Source: Clostridium_AD sp050717545
GTDB taxonomy: Bacteria > Bacillota > Clostridia > Clostridiales > Clostridiaceae
Length of the DNA: 64,000 nucleotides
Direction of reading: 5' to 3'
Assembly: GCF_050717545.1 (NCBI RefSeq)
Contig: NZ_JBOITN010000019.1
Location: 129,748-193,747 of the forward strand
Below, in pieces: positions 34,499 through 45,279 of the stretch. The notes under the pieces are model-generated. The model did not search any database, was not told the origin of the DNA, and saw only the letters and a program-made list of their open reading frames with translations. The first letter of the stretch is position 1; each line of letters begins with the position of its first letter. The position numbers and the translations under genes are program-made.

Positions 34499-35800
34499 AT
34501 GAACAAGGAATTAGAATTTGCTCAAAATCTTATTGATTTTATTTATGATAGTCCAACAGCATTTCATGCAGTAGCAACAGTTAAAGAGGAGTTATGTAAA
34601 GATGGATTTGTAGAAATTAAGGAAGAAGAAAAATGGAACCTTAAAAAAGGTAACAAATATTTTGTGACTAAAAATGATTCTGCGTTAATCGCTTTTATAG
34701 TTGGACTTGGTGAAATCGAAGAAAATGGTTTTAAAATTATAGGGGCGCATACGGATTCGCCTAGTTTTAGAATAAAACCTAACCCAGAAATGATAGTAGA
34801 TAATATGTATGTGAAACTGAATACAGAGGTTTATGGTGGGCCTATAATAAATACTTGGATGGACAGGCCTCTGGCAATAGCCGGACGGGTAACTTTAAGA
34901 GGAGAAAATATTCTATTGCCGGAAACCCGCCTTGTAAATATTAAAAAGCCTATAATGATAATTCCTAATGTGGCTATTCATATGAATAGGGATGTAAACA
35001 CTGGAATTGAGCTAAATAAACAAAAGGACACTTTACCACTTCTTTCAATGGTTAATAGCGAATTAGAAAAAAATAATTATCTTATGAACGCCATTGCAAA
35101 AGAATTATCTGTAGAGCTTAAACAAATTATAGATTTTGATTTATTCCTTTATGAATATGAAAAAGGGTCAATTATCGGTTTAAACAGTGAATTTATATCA
35201 AGTTCAAGATTAGATGATTTAGCTATGGTCCATGCAGGGATAAAGGCGCTTGCTAAAGCGCAGGCTGTAGAGTCGACCAGCGTAATGGTTTGTTTTGATA
35301 ACGAAGAGGTAGGAAGTTCGACAAAACAAGGCGCTGACTCAAATATGCTAGTTGGTATTTTAGAGCGGATAACAATAGCATTAGATAAAGGCCGTGAGGA
35401 CTTTTTAAGAGCTATTTCTAAGTCCTTTATAATATCTGCAGATAATGCACATGCGCTTCATCCTAATAGTCCAGAAAAAAATGACCCAACCAATAAACCC
35501 TATATAAATAAAGGACCAGTTATAAAAATCAGTGCAAATCAAAGTTATACAACTGATAGCAACTCTGCTGCGGTTTATGAATTGGTTTGTGAAAAAGTAG
35601 GAGTACCGATGCAGAAATTTGTTAATAGATCAGATGCTCGTGGAGGTTCAACTATAGGGCCAATATCTTCAACTCATTTAAATATACGCTCAGTAGATAT
35701 GGGTAGCCCAACACTAGCTATGCATTCTATTCGCGAACTAGGTGGAGTAAGTGATCATACTTATGTTACTAAATCTTTTCAAGAATTTTATAAAATTTAA
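34499..35800 (+). CDS. apeB: M18 family aminopeptidase (ApeB-like)
   Basis: Cytosolic metal-dependent aminopeptidase of the aspartyl aminopeptidase family. Metal ligands and motifs in order: GAHTDSPSFRIKP (His near 83), NRDVNTG, DLFLYE, SSRLDDLAMV, CFDNEEVGSSTKQGA (catalytic Glu pair), SADNAHALHPN and the C-terminal STHLNIRSVDMGSPTLAMHSIRE. The length of 434 aa is typical. ATG 34499 lies seven bases after GGAGG; the ATG at 34493 is too close. A perfect 17-bp terminator follows. Confidence 0.9.
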   Translation: MNKELEFAQNLIDFIYDSPTAFHAVATVKEELCKDGFVEIKEEEKWNLKKGNKYFVTKNDSALIAFIVGLGEIEENGFKIIGAHTDSPSFRIKPNPEMIVDNMYVKLNTEVYGGPIINTWMDRPLAIAGRVTLRGENILLPETRLVNIKKPIMIIPNVAIHMNRDVNTGIELNKQKDTLPLLSMVNSELEKNNYLMNAIAKELSVELKQIIDFDLFLYEYEKGSIIGLNSEFISSSRLDDLAMVHAGIKALAKAQAVESTSVMVCFDNEEVGSSTKQGADSNMLVGILERITIALDKGREDFLRAISKSFIISADNAHALHPNSPEKNDPTNKPYINKGPVIKISANQSYTTDSNSAAVYELVCEKVGVPMQKFVNRSDARGGSTIGPISSTHLNIRSVDMGSPTLAMHSIRELGGVSDHTYVTKSFQEFYKI

Positions 35801-35826
35801 TGAAAATATAAGCAAGATTCGTGTCA

Positions 35827-35868
35827 TTAAAGAAACTCACAATATTTAATTGTGAGTTTCTTTAATTT
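35827..35868 (+). terminator. Terminator after the M18 aminopeptidase gene
   Basis: TTAAAGAAACTCACAAT (35827-35843) and ATTGTGAGTTTCTTTAA (35849-35865) form a perfect 17-bp stem with a five-base loop, followed by T residues. Confidence 0.9.
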
Positions 35869-35964
35869 TTACTAATAATTAAACAGTTAGTTGGAGATAA
35901 TAGTTTTGTATAGTCCTAAAACTTTACAATCTTATTAAGAAAAAGTATTAAAGGGGTGTTTATA

Positions 35965-38900
35965 ATGCCATATGTTATATTAGGGGTAATAGTCGTAATA
36001 AGTATTTTAATCCACACAGTGGTAAGAAAAAATCTAAACTATTATAAAGAAGAAAACGTACTAAAAGATGTTCCAACAATAAATGTTAATAGAGAAGATT
36101 TAGAAAAACATGCCTCTGAAATAGCACATCATTATTCGGATGTGAAAACTACTAATTGTAAGAAAAAACTTATTAGTAATTTAGATAGAAGCTATGAAAA
36201 GATTTTAAAGGGTTACGAGAACATAGATAAAAATGGTGAGGATAAAAAAGATATATTGCCTGCATCAGAATGGCTTATGGATAATCTTTACTTAGTAGAA
36301 AAAGACTATAAGAGTATAAAATACAATATGCCACAAACATATTATAAAGATCTACCGGTGATATACAAAGGAGTTATGAAAGGTTATCCAAGGGTTTATC
36401 ATATAGCCATTGAAATCATATCTCATACTGATGGCCGGATGGATGAGTTTGTTATAGGTGACTTTATTAGTGCGTACCAAAAAAATGCAGTACTTACAAG
36501 TGGTGAACTTTGGGCTATTCCTATAATGTTAAGAATTGCATTAATCCAGAATATTAGCAAAATAACCGAAAAAATTGTTAAGGCTCAGCAAGATAAAAAA
36601 GAAGCAGAAGTCGTTGCAGAGCGTTTAATTAATGCTTTCAGTGAAGGCAAAATTACTTCAGAGGTATCTGAGCTAAGTAACGAAAAGATCACATTTAATA
36701 CTCACTTTACAGAAAGGTTACTTAAATTATTAAGGGATAATGGTATTGATTCTAAAGAAGTTTATAATTTTATAGATGAAAGGCTTGGCACGCAGGAAAC
36801 GAGCTCGGATAGGGTTATAGCATTAGAACATCAAATTGAAGCTAATTTGGAAATATCTATGTCAAATTCAATTAACAGTATAAGGGTTATTGAAGGGCTA
36901 AATTGGAAAATTTATTTTGAAAACCTAAGTCCAGTAGAGAGTATTTTGAGACAGGACCCATCGGGCATTTACAAACAAATGGATTTTAAGTCTAGGGATA
37001 ATTATAGACATGTAATAGAAAAAATATCTAAACATACAAAACTTCCAGAAGCATATATAGCAAAAAAAGCTATTGAATCTTGCACAGATAATGAAAATTC
37101 AGAGGGTAAAATTAGAGACTTAGAAAATAATACTTATAAACGACATGTTGGGTATTATTTAATAGATGAAGGACTCGATGAATTAAAGAATAAAATAGGA
37201 TATAAAAATACTGGATTGCAAGGTGTCAAAAATGTCATAAAGAAAAATACAGCGAATTTTTACATATCTACGATTATTATATTTACTCTATTAATAATGT
37301 CTCTAATTATTGTGAGTAGTTTATTTAATGATAGTGATAAAGATTTATGGAGATATGTTCTAGCTGTAATTGTTATATTAGTGCCTTGTAGTGAAATAGC
37401 AATATCAATTTTTAATTGGAGTATAAGTGTTTTGAGTATACCTTCATTTATACCTAAAATGGATTTTAAAGAAAAAATACCAGAGAAATATAGTACAGTG
37501 GTAGTAATACCAACATTACTAAATGATTGCTCTAGGGTAGATAAATTAGTAAATGATTTAGAAATATACTATTTAGCCAATGCGCAGGAAAATTTATTTT
37601 TTGCATTACTTGGTGACTTTAATGATAGTAATGTCCAGGATGAGAGTGGAGATAAGGCTATAGTTGATGCTGGCCTTTTAGCAATAGAACTTTTAAATAA
37701 AAAGTATTGTAGTAAATGCAAAAATAAAAACAAATTTTTCTTTTTAAATAGATATAGACAATTTAATGAAAAAGAAAATAAGTGGATGGGTTACGAACGA
37801 AAACGTGGAAAACTTATGGAGTTTAATGAATTTTTAAGGGGCGGTGAAAACACAAGCTACAATATAATAAGTGCTGGAGCCCAGGACCTTCAAAGGGTTA
37901 AATATGTTATTACATTGGATGCAGATACAAAACTTCCAAGGGACTCTGCTAAAAAAATTATAGGTGCTATGGCACATCCACTAAATAATGCTGTTATAAA
38001 TCATAGTAAAAAAACTGTGATCAGAGGTTATGGTTTAATGCAACCAAGAGTAGGGGTGTCTATTCTTAGTGCAAATAAGACTTTGTTTTCAAAAATATTT
38101 TCGGGTGAAACAGGAATAGACATATATACTACTGCAGTTTCTGATGTATACCAAGATTTATTTGGGGAAGGAATTTTTACTGGAAAAGGAATTTATGACG
38201 TAGATGTTTTTAATTATATGCTAAAAGATGAAATACCTGATAATGCTGTACTAAGTCATGATTTGTTAGAGGGATCATATGTAAGGACAGCATTAGTTAC
38301 AGATGTGGAATTCATTGATGGATATCCAGCTTATTACAACTCTAGTTCTATGAGATTACATAGATGGACTAGAGGAGATTGGCAGTTATTACCTTGGCTT
38401 AAGAGATCCTCACCATTAAGCACAATATCTAAATGGAAAATATTTGACAACTTAAGACGCAGCTTACTTGCACCTTCCATTACAATGTTACTTATACTTG
38501 CTATAGGGGCAGTATTGCCTAATGGTACAGATAAGTGGATTATTGCAGCATTTGTTGCAATCTTAGCACCCGTACTTTTTGGTGTAAGTGAAGCTGTAGT
38601 ATCTCCAGCTAAAGGCATAAGTTTATCGGGCAAAATTCAAAATAGTAAGATGGCAATAGAGCAGGTGTTTTTGATTTTTTGCTTTATACCTTTTCAAGCA
38701 TATATGATGTTAGATGCTATACTGCGAACATTATATAGATTAACTATTAGTAAGAAAAATTTATTAGAATGGCAGACGGCAGAAGATGTAGAGGTAAAAC
38801 TAGGGAAACGTCTTAAAGATTTTATGCAGTCTATGTGGATTGGCAGCGCAGTTGCACTTTTAATCGTATTTCTAGCGTTTAATGCAAGTATGAGTATTGG

Positions 38901-41900
38901 ATTTCTTAGTATACCTTCTTGTGCGATTTGGTTTCTAAGCCCTATAATTGCTTATGTTATAAGTCGTGATAGAAATTTAGAAGTGTTAAAAATTGATGGA
39001 GAAGAAGAGAAAAACTTGAGAAGGTTAAGTAGAAAAACTTGGGCATATTTTGAGGATTTCGTCAATCATGAAAATAATTGGCTTGGGCCGGATAATTACC
39101 AAGAAGATCCACCTAATGGATTAGCTCATAGAACCTCACCAACCAATATGGGAATGGAGTTAACCGCAAATATAGTTGCTTATGATTTAGGATATATAGG
39201 AATTTTAGACGTATCCGCTAGGATAAAGAAGATTATGACCTCAATGGAAGGTTTGGATATGTATAAGGGTCATTTTTACAATTGGTATAATACTAAGAAC
39301 AAGGCTCCACTTTATCCTAGATATGTATCAACTGTAGATAGCGGTAATTTAGTTGGGTACCTTTGGGTAGTTGCTAAGTCACTAGAGGATTATTTGAACA
39401 GTCCGATATTCAACGTTATGAAAGTTAAGGGTTTGCAAGATATTATGAGGCTTGCTAGTGAAGAAATAGATGAGAAATCAGTGGTAAAAGAAATATATAA
39501 TGATGTTATGAATAACACTTATGCGGATAAAATAGATTTTAAATCTTGGAAAACTATACTTGTGGAAGTAGAATCCAAGATTAAAGAAGTAGAAAAAATT
39601 GAAATAGGTAAAAAATTATATTGGAATAACAAATTAAGGGATGATGTGAATGGTTTCTTAGATGAATTAAACCAGTTTTTTCCTTGGGCTGATTATGATT
39701 ATGAAAATGAATTAGATTCAGAAGTTAGCAAATTATTGTCTAGTTTAATTGAAAATTCAGCAATAAATTGTATTCCAGGAAAAGCAAATAATATATTAAA
39801 AATGTTAAATAGCAAAATTAAAAACGGGGAATCACGAAAAAGATTAAAAACTTTTTTGCTGCATACGAAAGAAAAGGCTTTAATGGTTATTAACGATATA
39901 GAGAGTTTAAAAGAAAGATTAAACTCTATGGCAGAAAATACTGACTTTAAAATGTTATATGATAATGATAGAGAGCTCTTTAGAATTGGATACGATGTTG
40001 AAAATGATAATTTAGGTAAGGGTTTTTATGATTTATTAGCGTCGGAGTCAAGGCAGGCTAGTTTTGTCGCCATAGCAAAAGGGGATGTTCCTAAAAAACA
40101 TTGGTTTAATCTCGGCAGGGCTATGACTATTATGGGTAAAAGTAAGGGATTAGTTTCATGGAGTGGTACCATGTTCGAATACATGATGCCATTGCTTATA
40201 ATGAAAAATTATCCAGGCACAATGCTAGATGAAACTTATAAAGCAGTAATTGGTGCTCAAAAGAAATATTGTGATGAAAGGGGAGTACCTTTTGGAATCT
40301 CAGAATCTGCATTTTATAATTTTGATATAAATTCAAATTACCAATATAAGGCATTCGGAGTAGCTGGAGTAGGATTAAAGTCAGGACTTGAAGATGAATT
40401 AGTTATTGCACCATATGCTACTGTAATGGCGCTCCAAACTGACTTTAGGGGAGCTTATGATAATCTTGAAAGGCTTAAAAAAGAAGGATTAGAGGGGAAT
40501 TATGGTTTTTATGAAGCTGTAGATTATACTAAAGACAGAATGTCGAGTGATGAACCTAAAGCCGTTGTTAAATGTTTTATGATTCATCATGAAGGAATGA
40601 GTTTAATGGCATTAGATAATGTCTTATTGGGCAATATTTTTCAGAAAAGATTTCACTCTTTACCAAAGGTAAAGGCTACAGAATTGTTGCTCCAAGAGAA
40701 AATTTCAAAGAGAGTAGTATACGATAGAGAATACAAATTTAATGTGGGGGGAACTACAATAGGAAAACAAAAAATTGTAGTTAGAAAATACACTACAGCA
40801 AATACTGAAACTCCAGAAACTCATTTAATTTCTAATGGAGGTTATTCGCTAATGGTCTCTAATAGTGGATCAGGGTATGCGATGAGCGAAAGCACTATGA
40901 TTTACAGATGGAGGGAAGATGTAACTCGAGATAATACAGGTATGTTTGTTTATATTAAAGACATAGCTGAAAATGAATACTTCAGCGCAGCTTATGAACC
41001 TTGCAAAAATTCAGGGGATAGATACGAAGTGACCTTCGCACTAGACAAGGCTGTATTTACAAGGATTGATAGTAATATTACTACTAGCATGGAAATTACT
41101 GTATCTACAGAAGATGATTCAGAGGTAAGAAGATTATCAATTACAAATAACGCTTCTGTAAGTAAATATTTAGATGTAACAAGTTATCTAGAAGTAACGC
41201 TTGCACATTATGACGCGGATATAGTTCACCCAGCGTTTGGAAATCTTTTTGTAAAAACAGAGTATATAGATAATCCTACTTGTATCCTGGCAACAAGAAG
41301 ACCTAGAGCTATGGGAGAAAAACAACCTTGGCTTATGCAAACTGTTGCGGTAGATGGAACTACAGTGGGACCTATACAATATGAGACTAGCAGAGCAAGC
41401 TTCATTGGTCGTGGTGAAAATACATCGCACCCAAACTCAATGAAGACTGATGCACCACTATCAAACACAGTTGGAGCAGTTTTAGACCCTATAATAAGCA
41501 TAAGAAGAAGAATTAAAGTAAAATCTGGTGAAACATGCACTATAGCAATCACTACATCAATAGCAAGTAATAAAATAGAAGTAATAAGTTTAGCTAAAAA
41601 ATATAGTGGATTTCATAATATAAATCGAGTGTTTGAGTTAGCATGGAGTCAAACCCAGGTAGATATGAAGTATTTTGGTATCAAATCTACCCAAGCAAAC
41701 TTATACCAAGTTATGGCTTCTAAAATATTATTTTTAAATTCTACTTATAGATTAAGAGAAGAATATATAAAAAAAGGAGTTAAGGGTCAATTTACGCTTT
41801 GGGAATATGGTATTTCGGGAGATTTACCTATAATGCTTCTAATAGTGCAGGAGAGTAAAGATAAGGATCTAGTTCGGCAACTTTTAAATGCACATGAATA

Positions 41901-44622
41901 TTTAAGTTTTAAGGGATTAAAAGTTGATTTGGTGATAATAAATCTTCAAACAGCATCATATGAGCAACCTCTACAAACTGATATCAAGGAGTTAATAGGT
42001 GGTAGCCACTTAAGAGATAAAGAAAATAAACCTGGGGGATTTTTTATATTTAACAATGCAACTATTAAGGAAGAGGATGTAGGGCTTTTAATATCTATAG
42101 CTAGAATAGTTATAGATTCCAGTAAGGGAATGCTTGTATCTCAAATTCAAAATAATACTAAGAGAATAGGAAAGCAAGCATTATTAAAAACTGTAGAAAA
42201 ACAATTCACATTTAAAGAAAGCAAGTTTGATGTGCAGACACTGGAGTACTTTAATGATTTGGGAGGATTTAATGTTGAAAAAGAAAACTATACTATTTTA
42301 CTTAAAAACTTTAATAATACACCAGCACCTTGGGTAAATGTAATTTCAAATGGTGATTTTGGATTCCATGTATCGGAATCTGGATCGGCTTATACTTGGC
42401 ACCAAAATAGTCGTGAAAATAAAATTACTACTTGGTCTAATGATTCGATAAGTGATGAATGCTCAGAAGTTATATACTTGCGGGACGAGAATAATTCTAA
42501 TGTGTGGAGCATTACACCTAAACCTATAAGGGATGGTGGAGAATATTTAATTGAACATGGATTTGGATATTCTAGTTTTAAACATGAGGCTTATGGAATT
42601 ATGGGTAAGGTAACTATGTTTGTGCCTATGGATCATAATATTAAGTTATGCAAAATAAAACTTAAAAACAATAGTAATATAGCTAGGAATTTAACTATAA
42701 CTTACTACGCAGAAATTGTAATGGGTGTTGTACGAGAGCATACTGCTCAGCATATTGTTACTTATCTAAATAAAGAAAATGAATATATATATGCTACAAA
42801 TTCTTATAATCAGAATTTTGGTAAATTAAAAGCTTTCTTAAAACTATTTGGGGGAGAACAGCAAAGTTTCACTGGTAATCGAAGTGAGTTTTTAGGTAGA
42901 GGTGGAAGCGTAGAGAATCCTGAAGTATTAAAGAGGATAAGGCTTTCAAATAATGTGGGAGCAGGGCTTGATCCATGTCTAGCAGTTACTTCTAAAATTC
43001 ATATACAACCTAATATGGAAATTGAACTCGTGGTAATGCTGGGTGAAAATGAGAATTTAGATAATATTGAGAGTATTATAAATGAGTTTAAAGATTTTAA
43101 AAGAGTTGATATTGAACTGGAAAATGCTAAAAAATATTGGAATAAGCTACTTCACACAGTGCAGGTTAAAACTCCAGATAAGAGCATGGATTTAATGCTC
43201 AATGGATGGCTAATGTACCAAACTGTAGTATGCAGATTGTGGGCAAGAACTGCGTTTTATCAATCAGGTGGAGCTTATGGCTTTAGAGATCAGCTTCAGG
43301 ATGTTATGTCTTTAAGCATTCTCGAACCTAGTATGACGAGAAAACAAATTTTATATAGTGCTTCAAGGCAATTTGTTGAAGGCGATGTTCAACATTGGTG
43401 GCATCCAGTTGTGGACAGTGGGATAAGAACAAGATTTTCTGATGATTTATTATGGCTTCCTTATGTAACTATGGATTATATAAAAAATACAGGTGATTTT
43501 GCTATTCTTGATGAACAAGCTGGGTATCTAATTGATACGCCACTGGCGGATGGTGAGGATGAAAGATATAATGTTTCGCCAAAGGCAGATTTTACAGGCA
43601 GTATATATGAACATTGCATAAAAGCCATAGACAGAGCGCTAAAATTTGGCCCTCACAACATCCCGCTAATGGGTAGTGGAGATTGGAACGACGGAATGAG
43701 TACCGTAGGTAATAAAGGGAAGGGAGAAAGCGTTTGGCTTGGATGGTTCTTATATGATATACTGGGAGATTTCATGCGAGCTTGCACATATAAGAATGAT
43801 GATGAAAGATTACAAAAATATAAGGATATGAAAGAATATATAAGAGTAAACTTAGAGGAAAATGCTTGGGATGGTAAGTGGTATAGAAGGGCGTATTTTG
43901 ATGATGGAACGCCACTGGGGTCATCTCAAAATGAAGAGTGTAAAATTGATTCACTATCTCAATCCTGGGCAGTTATATCGGGTGCTGCCAGTAAAGAAAG
44001 AGCATTGGAGGCTATGGAGTCATTAGAACGCTATTTAATAAAAGAAGATAATGGAATGATCCTGCTTTTAACTCCACCTTTTAGCAAATCCGCTTTGGAG
44101 CCTGGGTATATCAAAGGATATGTGCCAGGAGTTAGGGAAAATGGTGGTCAATATACACATGCTGCAACCTGGGTAATTCTTGCATTTGCTAAATTATACA
44201 AAACAGACACTGCAGCAAAACTCTATAATATGATAAACCCTATTAATCATACGAAAACCCTACTTGAGTGTGAGAAATATAAAACGGAGCCTTATGTAAT
44301 GACTGCTGATGTTTATGGAAAGAAACCTCATGTAGGAAGAGGAGGATGGAGTTGGTATACTGGGACCTCAGGATGGATGTATAGGACAGGAATAGAAGCT
44401 ATCTTAGGATTCAAACTAAAGGAGGGAAAAGGGTTTACAATAGAGCCTTGTGTGCCTGAGGAATGGACACATTATGAGATTATTTATAAAAAAGATAACC
44501 TTGAATATGTGATTGAAGTAAAGAGACATGATGTTAAGGGCACTTGGCTTGATGGTAACTTGTGCGCAGATGGTGTAGTTCCATTTATTGATGGAGTCCA
44601 TAAAGTGGAGGTAATAATATAA
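35965..44622 (+). CDS. Giant cyclic beta-1,2-glucan synthase-like protein (GT84 plus GH94-type domains)
   Basis: One uninterrupted frame of 2885 aa. Order of parts: a membrane anchor (about 2-22), a long cytoplasmic helical region, two membrane helices (431-455, 467-492), a GT84-type glycosyltransferase with the D-x-D in ITLDADTKLP (about 650) and the R-x-x-R-W-like RLHRWTRGDWQLLPW (about 797-811), further membrane helices up to about 1000, a glycoamylase-like (alpha/alpha)6 domain with WSGTMFEYMMP (about 1390-1410), two beta-sandwich regions and a C-terminal GH94-type phosphorylase domain with SGDWNDGMSTVG (about 2570). That is the layout of NdvB/Chv-type enzymes. ATG 35965 has an AAGGGG site. 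No partner transporter is adjacent. Confidence 0.85.
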   Translation: MPYVILGVIVVISILIHTVVRKNLNYYKEENVLKDVPTINVNREDLEKHASEIAHHYSDVKTTNCKKKLISNLDRSYEKILKGYENIDKNGEDKKDILPASEWLMDNLYLVEKDYKSIKYNMPQTYYKDLPVIYKGVMKGYPRVYHIAIEIISHTDGRMDEFVIGDFISAYQKNAVLTSGELWAIPIMLRIALIQNISKITEKIVKAQQDKKEAEVVAERLINAFSEGKITSEVSELSNEKITFNTHFTERLLKLLRDNGIDSKEVYNFIDERLGTQETSSDRVIALEHQIEANLEISMSNSINSIRVIEGLNWKIYFENLSPVESILRQDPSGIYKQMDFKSRDNYRHVIEKISKHTKLPEAYIAKKAIESCTDNENSEGKIRDLENNTYKRHVGYYLIDEGLDELKNKIGYKNTGLQGVKNVIKKNTANFYISTIIIFTLLIMSLIIVSSLFNDSDKDLWRYVLAVIVILVPCSEIAISIFNWSISVLSIPSFIPKMDFKEKIPEKYSTVVVIPTLLNDCSRVDKLVNDLEIYYLANAQENLFFALLGDFNDSNVQDESGDKAIVDAGLLAIELLNKKYCSKCKNKNKFFFLNRYRQFNEKENKWMGYERKRGKLMEFNEFLRGGENTSYNIISAGAQDLQRVKYVITLDADTKLPRDSAKKIIGAMAHPLNNAVINHSKKTVIRGYGLMQPRVGVSILSANKTLFSKIFSGETGIDIYTTAVSDVYQDLFGEGIFTGKGIYDVDVFNYMLKDEIPDNAVLSHDLLEGSYVRTALVTDVEFIDGYPAYYNSSSMRLHRWTRGDWQLLPWLKRSSPLSTISKWKIFDNLRRSLLAPSITMLLILAIGAVLPNGTDKWIIAAFVAILAPVLFGVSEAVVSPAKGISLSGKIQNSKMAIEQVFLIFCFIPFQAYMMLDAILRTLYRLTISKKNLLEWQTAEDVEVKLGKRLKDFMQSMWIGSAVALLIVFLAFNASMSIGFLSIPSCAIWFLSPIIAYVISRDRNLEVLKIDGEEEKNLRRLSRKTWAYFEDFVNHENNWLGPDNYQEDPPNGLAHRTSPTNMGMELTANIVAYDLGYIGILDVSARIKKIMTSMEGLDMYKGHFYNWYNTKNKAPLYPRYVSTVDSGNLVGYLWVVAKSLEDYLNSPIFNVMKVKGLQDIMRLASEEIDEKSVVKEIYNDVMNNTYADKIDFKSWKTILVEVESKIKEVEKIEIGKKLYWNNKLRDDVNGFLDELNQFFPWADYDYENELDSEVSKLLSSLIENSAINCIPGKANNILKMLNSKIKNGESRKRLKTFLLHTKEKALMVINDIESLKERLNSMAENTDFKMLYDNDRELFRIGYDVENDNLGKGFYDLLASESRQASFVAIAKGDVPKKHWFNLGRAMTIMGKSKGLVSWSGTMFEYMMPLLIMKNYPGTMLDETYKAVIGAQKKYCDERGVPFGISESAFYNFDINSNYQYKAFGVAGVGLKSGLEDELVIAPYATVMALQTDFRGAYDNLERLKKEGLEGNYGFYEAVDYTKDRMSSDEPKAVVKCFMIHHEGMSLMALDNVLLGNIFQKRFHSLPKVKATELLLQEKISKRVVYDREYKFNVGGTTIGKQKIVVRKYTTANTETPETHLISNGGYSLMVSNSGSGYAMSESTMIYRWREDVTRDNTGMFVYIKDIAENEYFSAAYEPCKNSGDRYEVTFALDKAVFTRIDSNITTSMEITVSTEDDSEVRRLSITNNASVSKYLDVTSYLEVTLAHYDADIVHPAFGNLFVKTEYIDNPTCILATRRPRAMGEKQPWLMQTVAVDGTTVGPIQYETSRASFIGRGENTSHPNSMKTDAPLSNTVGAVLDPIISIRRRIKVKSGETCTIAITTSIASNKIEVISLAKKYSGFHNINRVFELAWSQTQVDMKYFGIKSTQANLYQVMASKILFLNSTYRLREEYIKKGVKGQFTLWEYGISGDLPIMLLIVQESKDKDLVRQLLNAHEYLSFKGLKVDLVIINLQTASYEQPLQTDIKELIGGSHLRDKENKPGGFFIFNNATIKEEDVGLLISIARIVIDSSKGMLVSQIQNNTKRIGKQALLKTVEKQFTFKESKFDVQTLEYFNDLGGFNVEKENYTILLKNFNNTPAPWVNVISNGDFGFHVSESGSAYTWHQNSRENKITTWSNDSISDECSEVIYLRDENNSNVWSITPKPIRDGGEYLIEHGFGYSSFKHEAYGIMGKVTMFVPMDHNIKLCKIKLKNNSNIARNLTITYYAEIVMGVVREHTAQHIVTYLNKENEYIYATNSYNQNFGKLKAFLKLFGGEQQSFTGNRSEFLGRGGSVENPEVLKRIRLSNNVGAGLDPCLAVTSKIHIQPNMEIELVVMLGENENLDNIESIINEFKDFKRVDIELENAKKYWNKLLHTVQVKTPDKSMDLMLNGWLMYQTVVCRLWARTAFYQSGGAYGFRDQLQDVMSLSILEPSMTRKQILYSASRQFVEGDVQHWWHPVVDSGIRTRFSDDLLWLPYVTMDYIKNTGDFAILDEQAGYLIDTPLADGEDERYNVSPKADFTGSIYEHCIKAIDRALKFGPHNIPLMGSGDWNDGMSTVGNKGKGESVWLGWFLYDILGDFMRACTYKNDDERLQKYKDMKEYIRVNLEENAWDGKWYRRAYFDDGTPLGSSQNEECKIDSLSQSWAVISGAASKERALEAMESLERYLIKEDNGMILLLTPPFSKSALEPGYIKGYVPGVRENGGQYTHAATWVILAFAKLYKTDTAAKLYNMINPINHTKTLLECEKYKTEPYVMTADVYGKKPHVGRGGWSWYTGTSGWMYRTGIEAILGFKLKEGKGFTIEPCVPEEWTHYEIIYKKDNLEYVIEVKRHDVKGTWLDGNLCADGVVPFIDGVHKVEVII

Positions 44623-44633
44623 AAAAGAAAAAA

Positions 44634-44680
44634 AGTATATATTAATCGTATTGCAATACGCGTAATATATACTTTTTTTG
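44634..44680 (+). terminator. Terminator after the giant gene
   Basis: AGTATATATTA (44634-44644) and TAATATATACT (44663-44673) pair perfectly, with an inner CGTATT/AATACG stem, followed by seven T residues. Confidence 0.9.
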
Positions 44681-44696
44681 AGTATGAAATTCATGT

Positions 44697-44736
44697 AAAA
44701 AAATGGGATGGCTCCAAAAGAAGTCATCCCATTTTT
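44697..44736. terminator. Second, bidirectional terminator
   Basis: AAAATGGGATG and CATCCCATTTT pair around an eight- to fifteen-base loop (about 44699-44735); A/T-rich flanks suit both the upstream plus gene and the small minus-strand gene at 44761. Confidence 0.75.
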
Positions 44737-44760
44737 AAATTAGTGATTTAATAAAAAAAG

Positions 44761-44967
44761 TTAATCTTCCATATCTGGAATTTCGTTTCCACCATCATAG
44801 GTGTAGTCAAATTCTACATTTGAGATATTCATAGCTACTATAGGGTCAGTTACTGGATCAGGTAGCATAGTAGAATCTGTTTCTGAATAAGACCTTATGT
44901 CTGATTGTGCTAATTCATAAAAATCTCTTTCATGAGGTGCATACACTTTTGTTTTATTTTTAGACAT
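44761..44967 (-). CDS. Small acidic protein of unknown function
   Basis: A 68-aa protein, basic at the N-terminus (MSKNKTKVYAPHERDFYE) and strongly acidic at the C-terminus (DYTYDGGNEIPDMED), without cysteines or hydrophobic segments. The excellent GGAGGT site seven bases before ATG 44967, and the terminator just downstream, support a genuine gene. I recognise no family. Small proteins like this are common among spore-former genes, but nothing in the sequence shows that role. Confidence 0.65.
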   Translation of the reverse strand: MSKNKTKVYAPHERDFYELAQSDIRSYSETDSTMLPDPVTDPIVAMNISNVEFDYTYDGGNEIPDMED

Positions 44968-45279
44968 ATTAATACCTCCATTTATATATAAATATTATTT
45001 GTACTTATAGTGTTCCATATAAGAGTAAAAAAAATGAAGGTAATATTAGCTAAATTATTAATTGATTTTAAACAAAATACTGTGAGGAATACAATAGATT
45101 AAATTAGCATAAAATACAAGTGTATAAAAAATAGTCTTATAAAAATTACTCTAATAAAGAGGAGTTTTTGAATTAATGTAGAATATATATAATTACTATC
45201 AATAAATAATTGTTATAGATTAAAAGTTATATATTATAATAAAAATTTATTGATTTCTAAATTTAAAGGAGGAATAAAA
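44968..45279. other. Intergenic region upstream of desulfoferrodoxin
   Basis: Very AT-rich and without a gene. A TATAAT at about 45233 may be the -10 of the dfx promoter, and ACTC/GAGT near 45149-45166 could form a weak hairpin. Nothing else seen. Confidence 0.4.
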
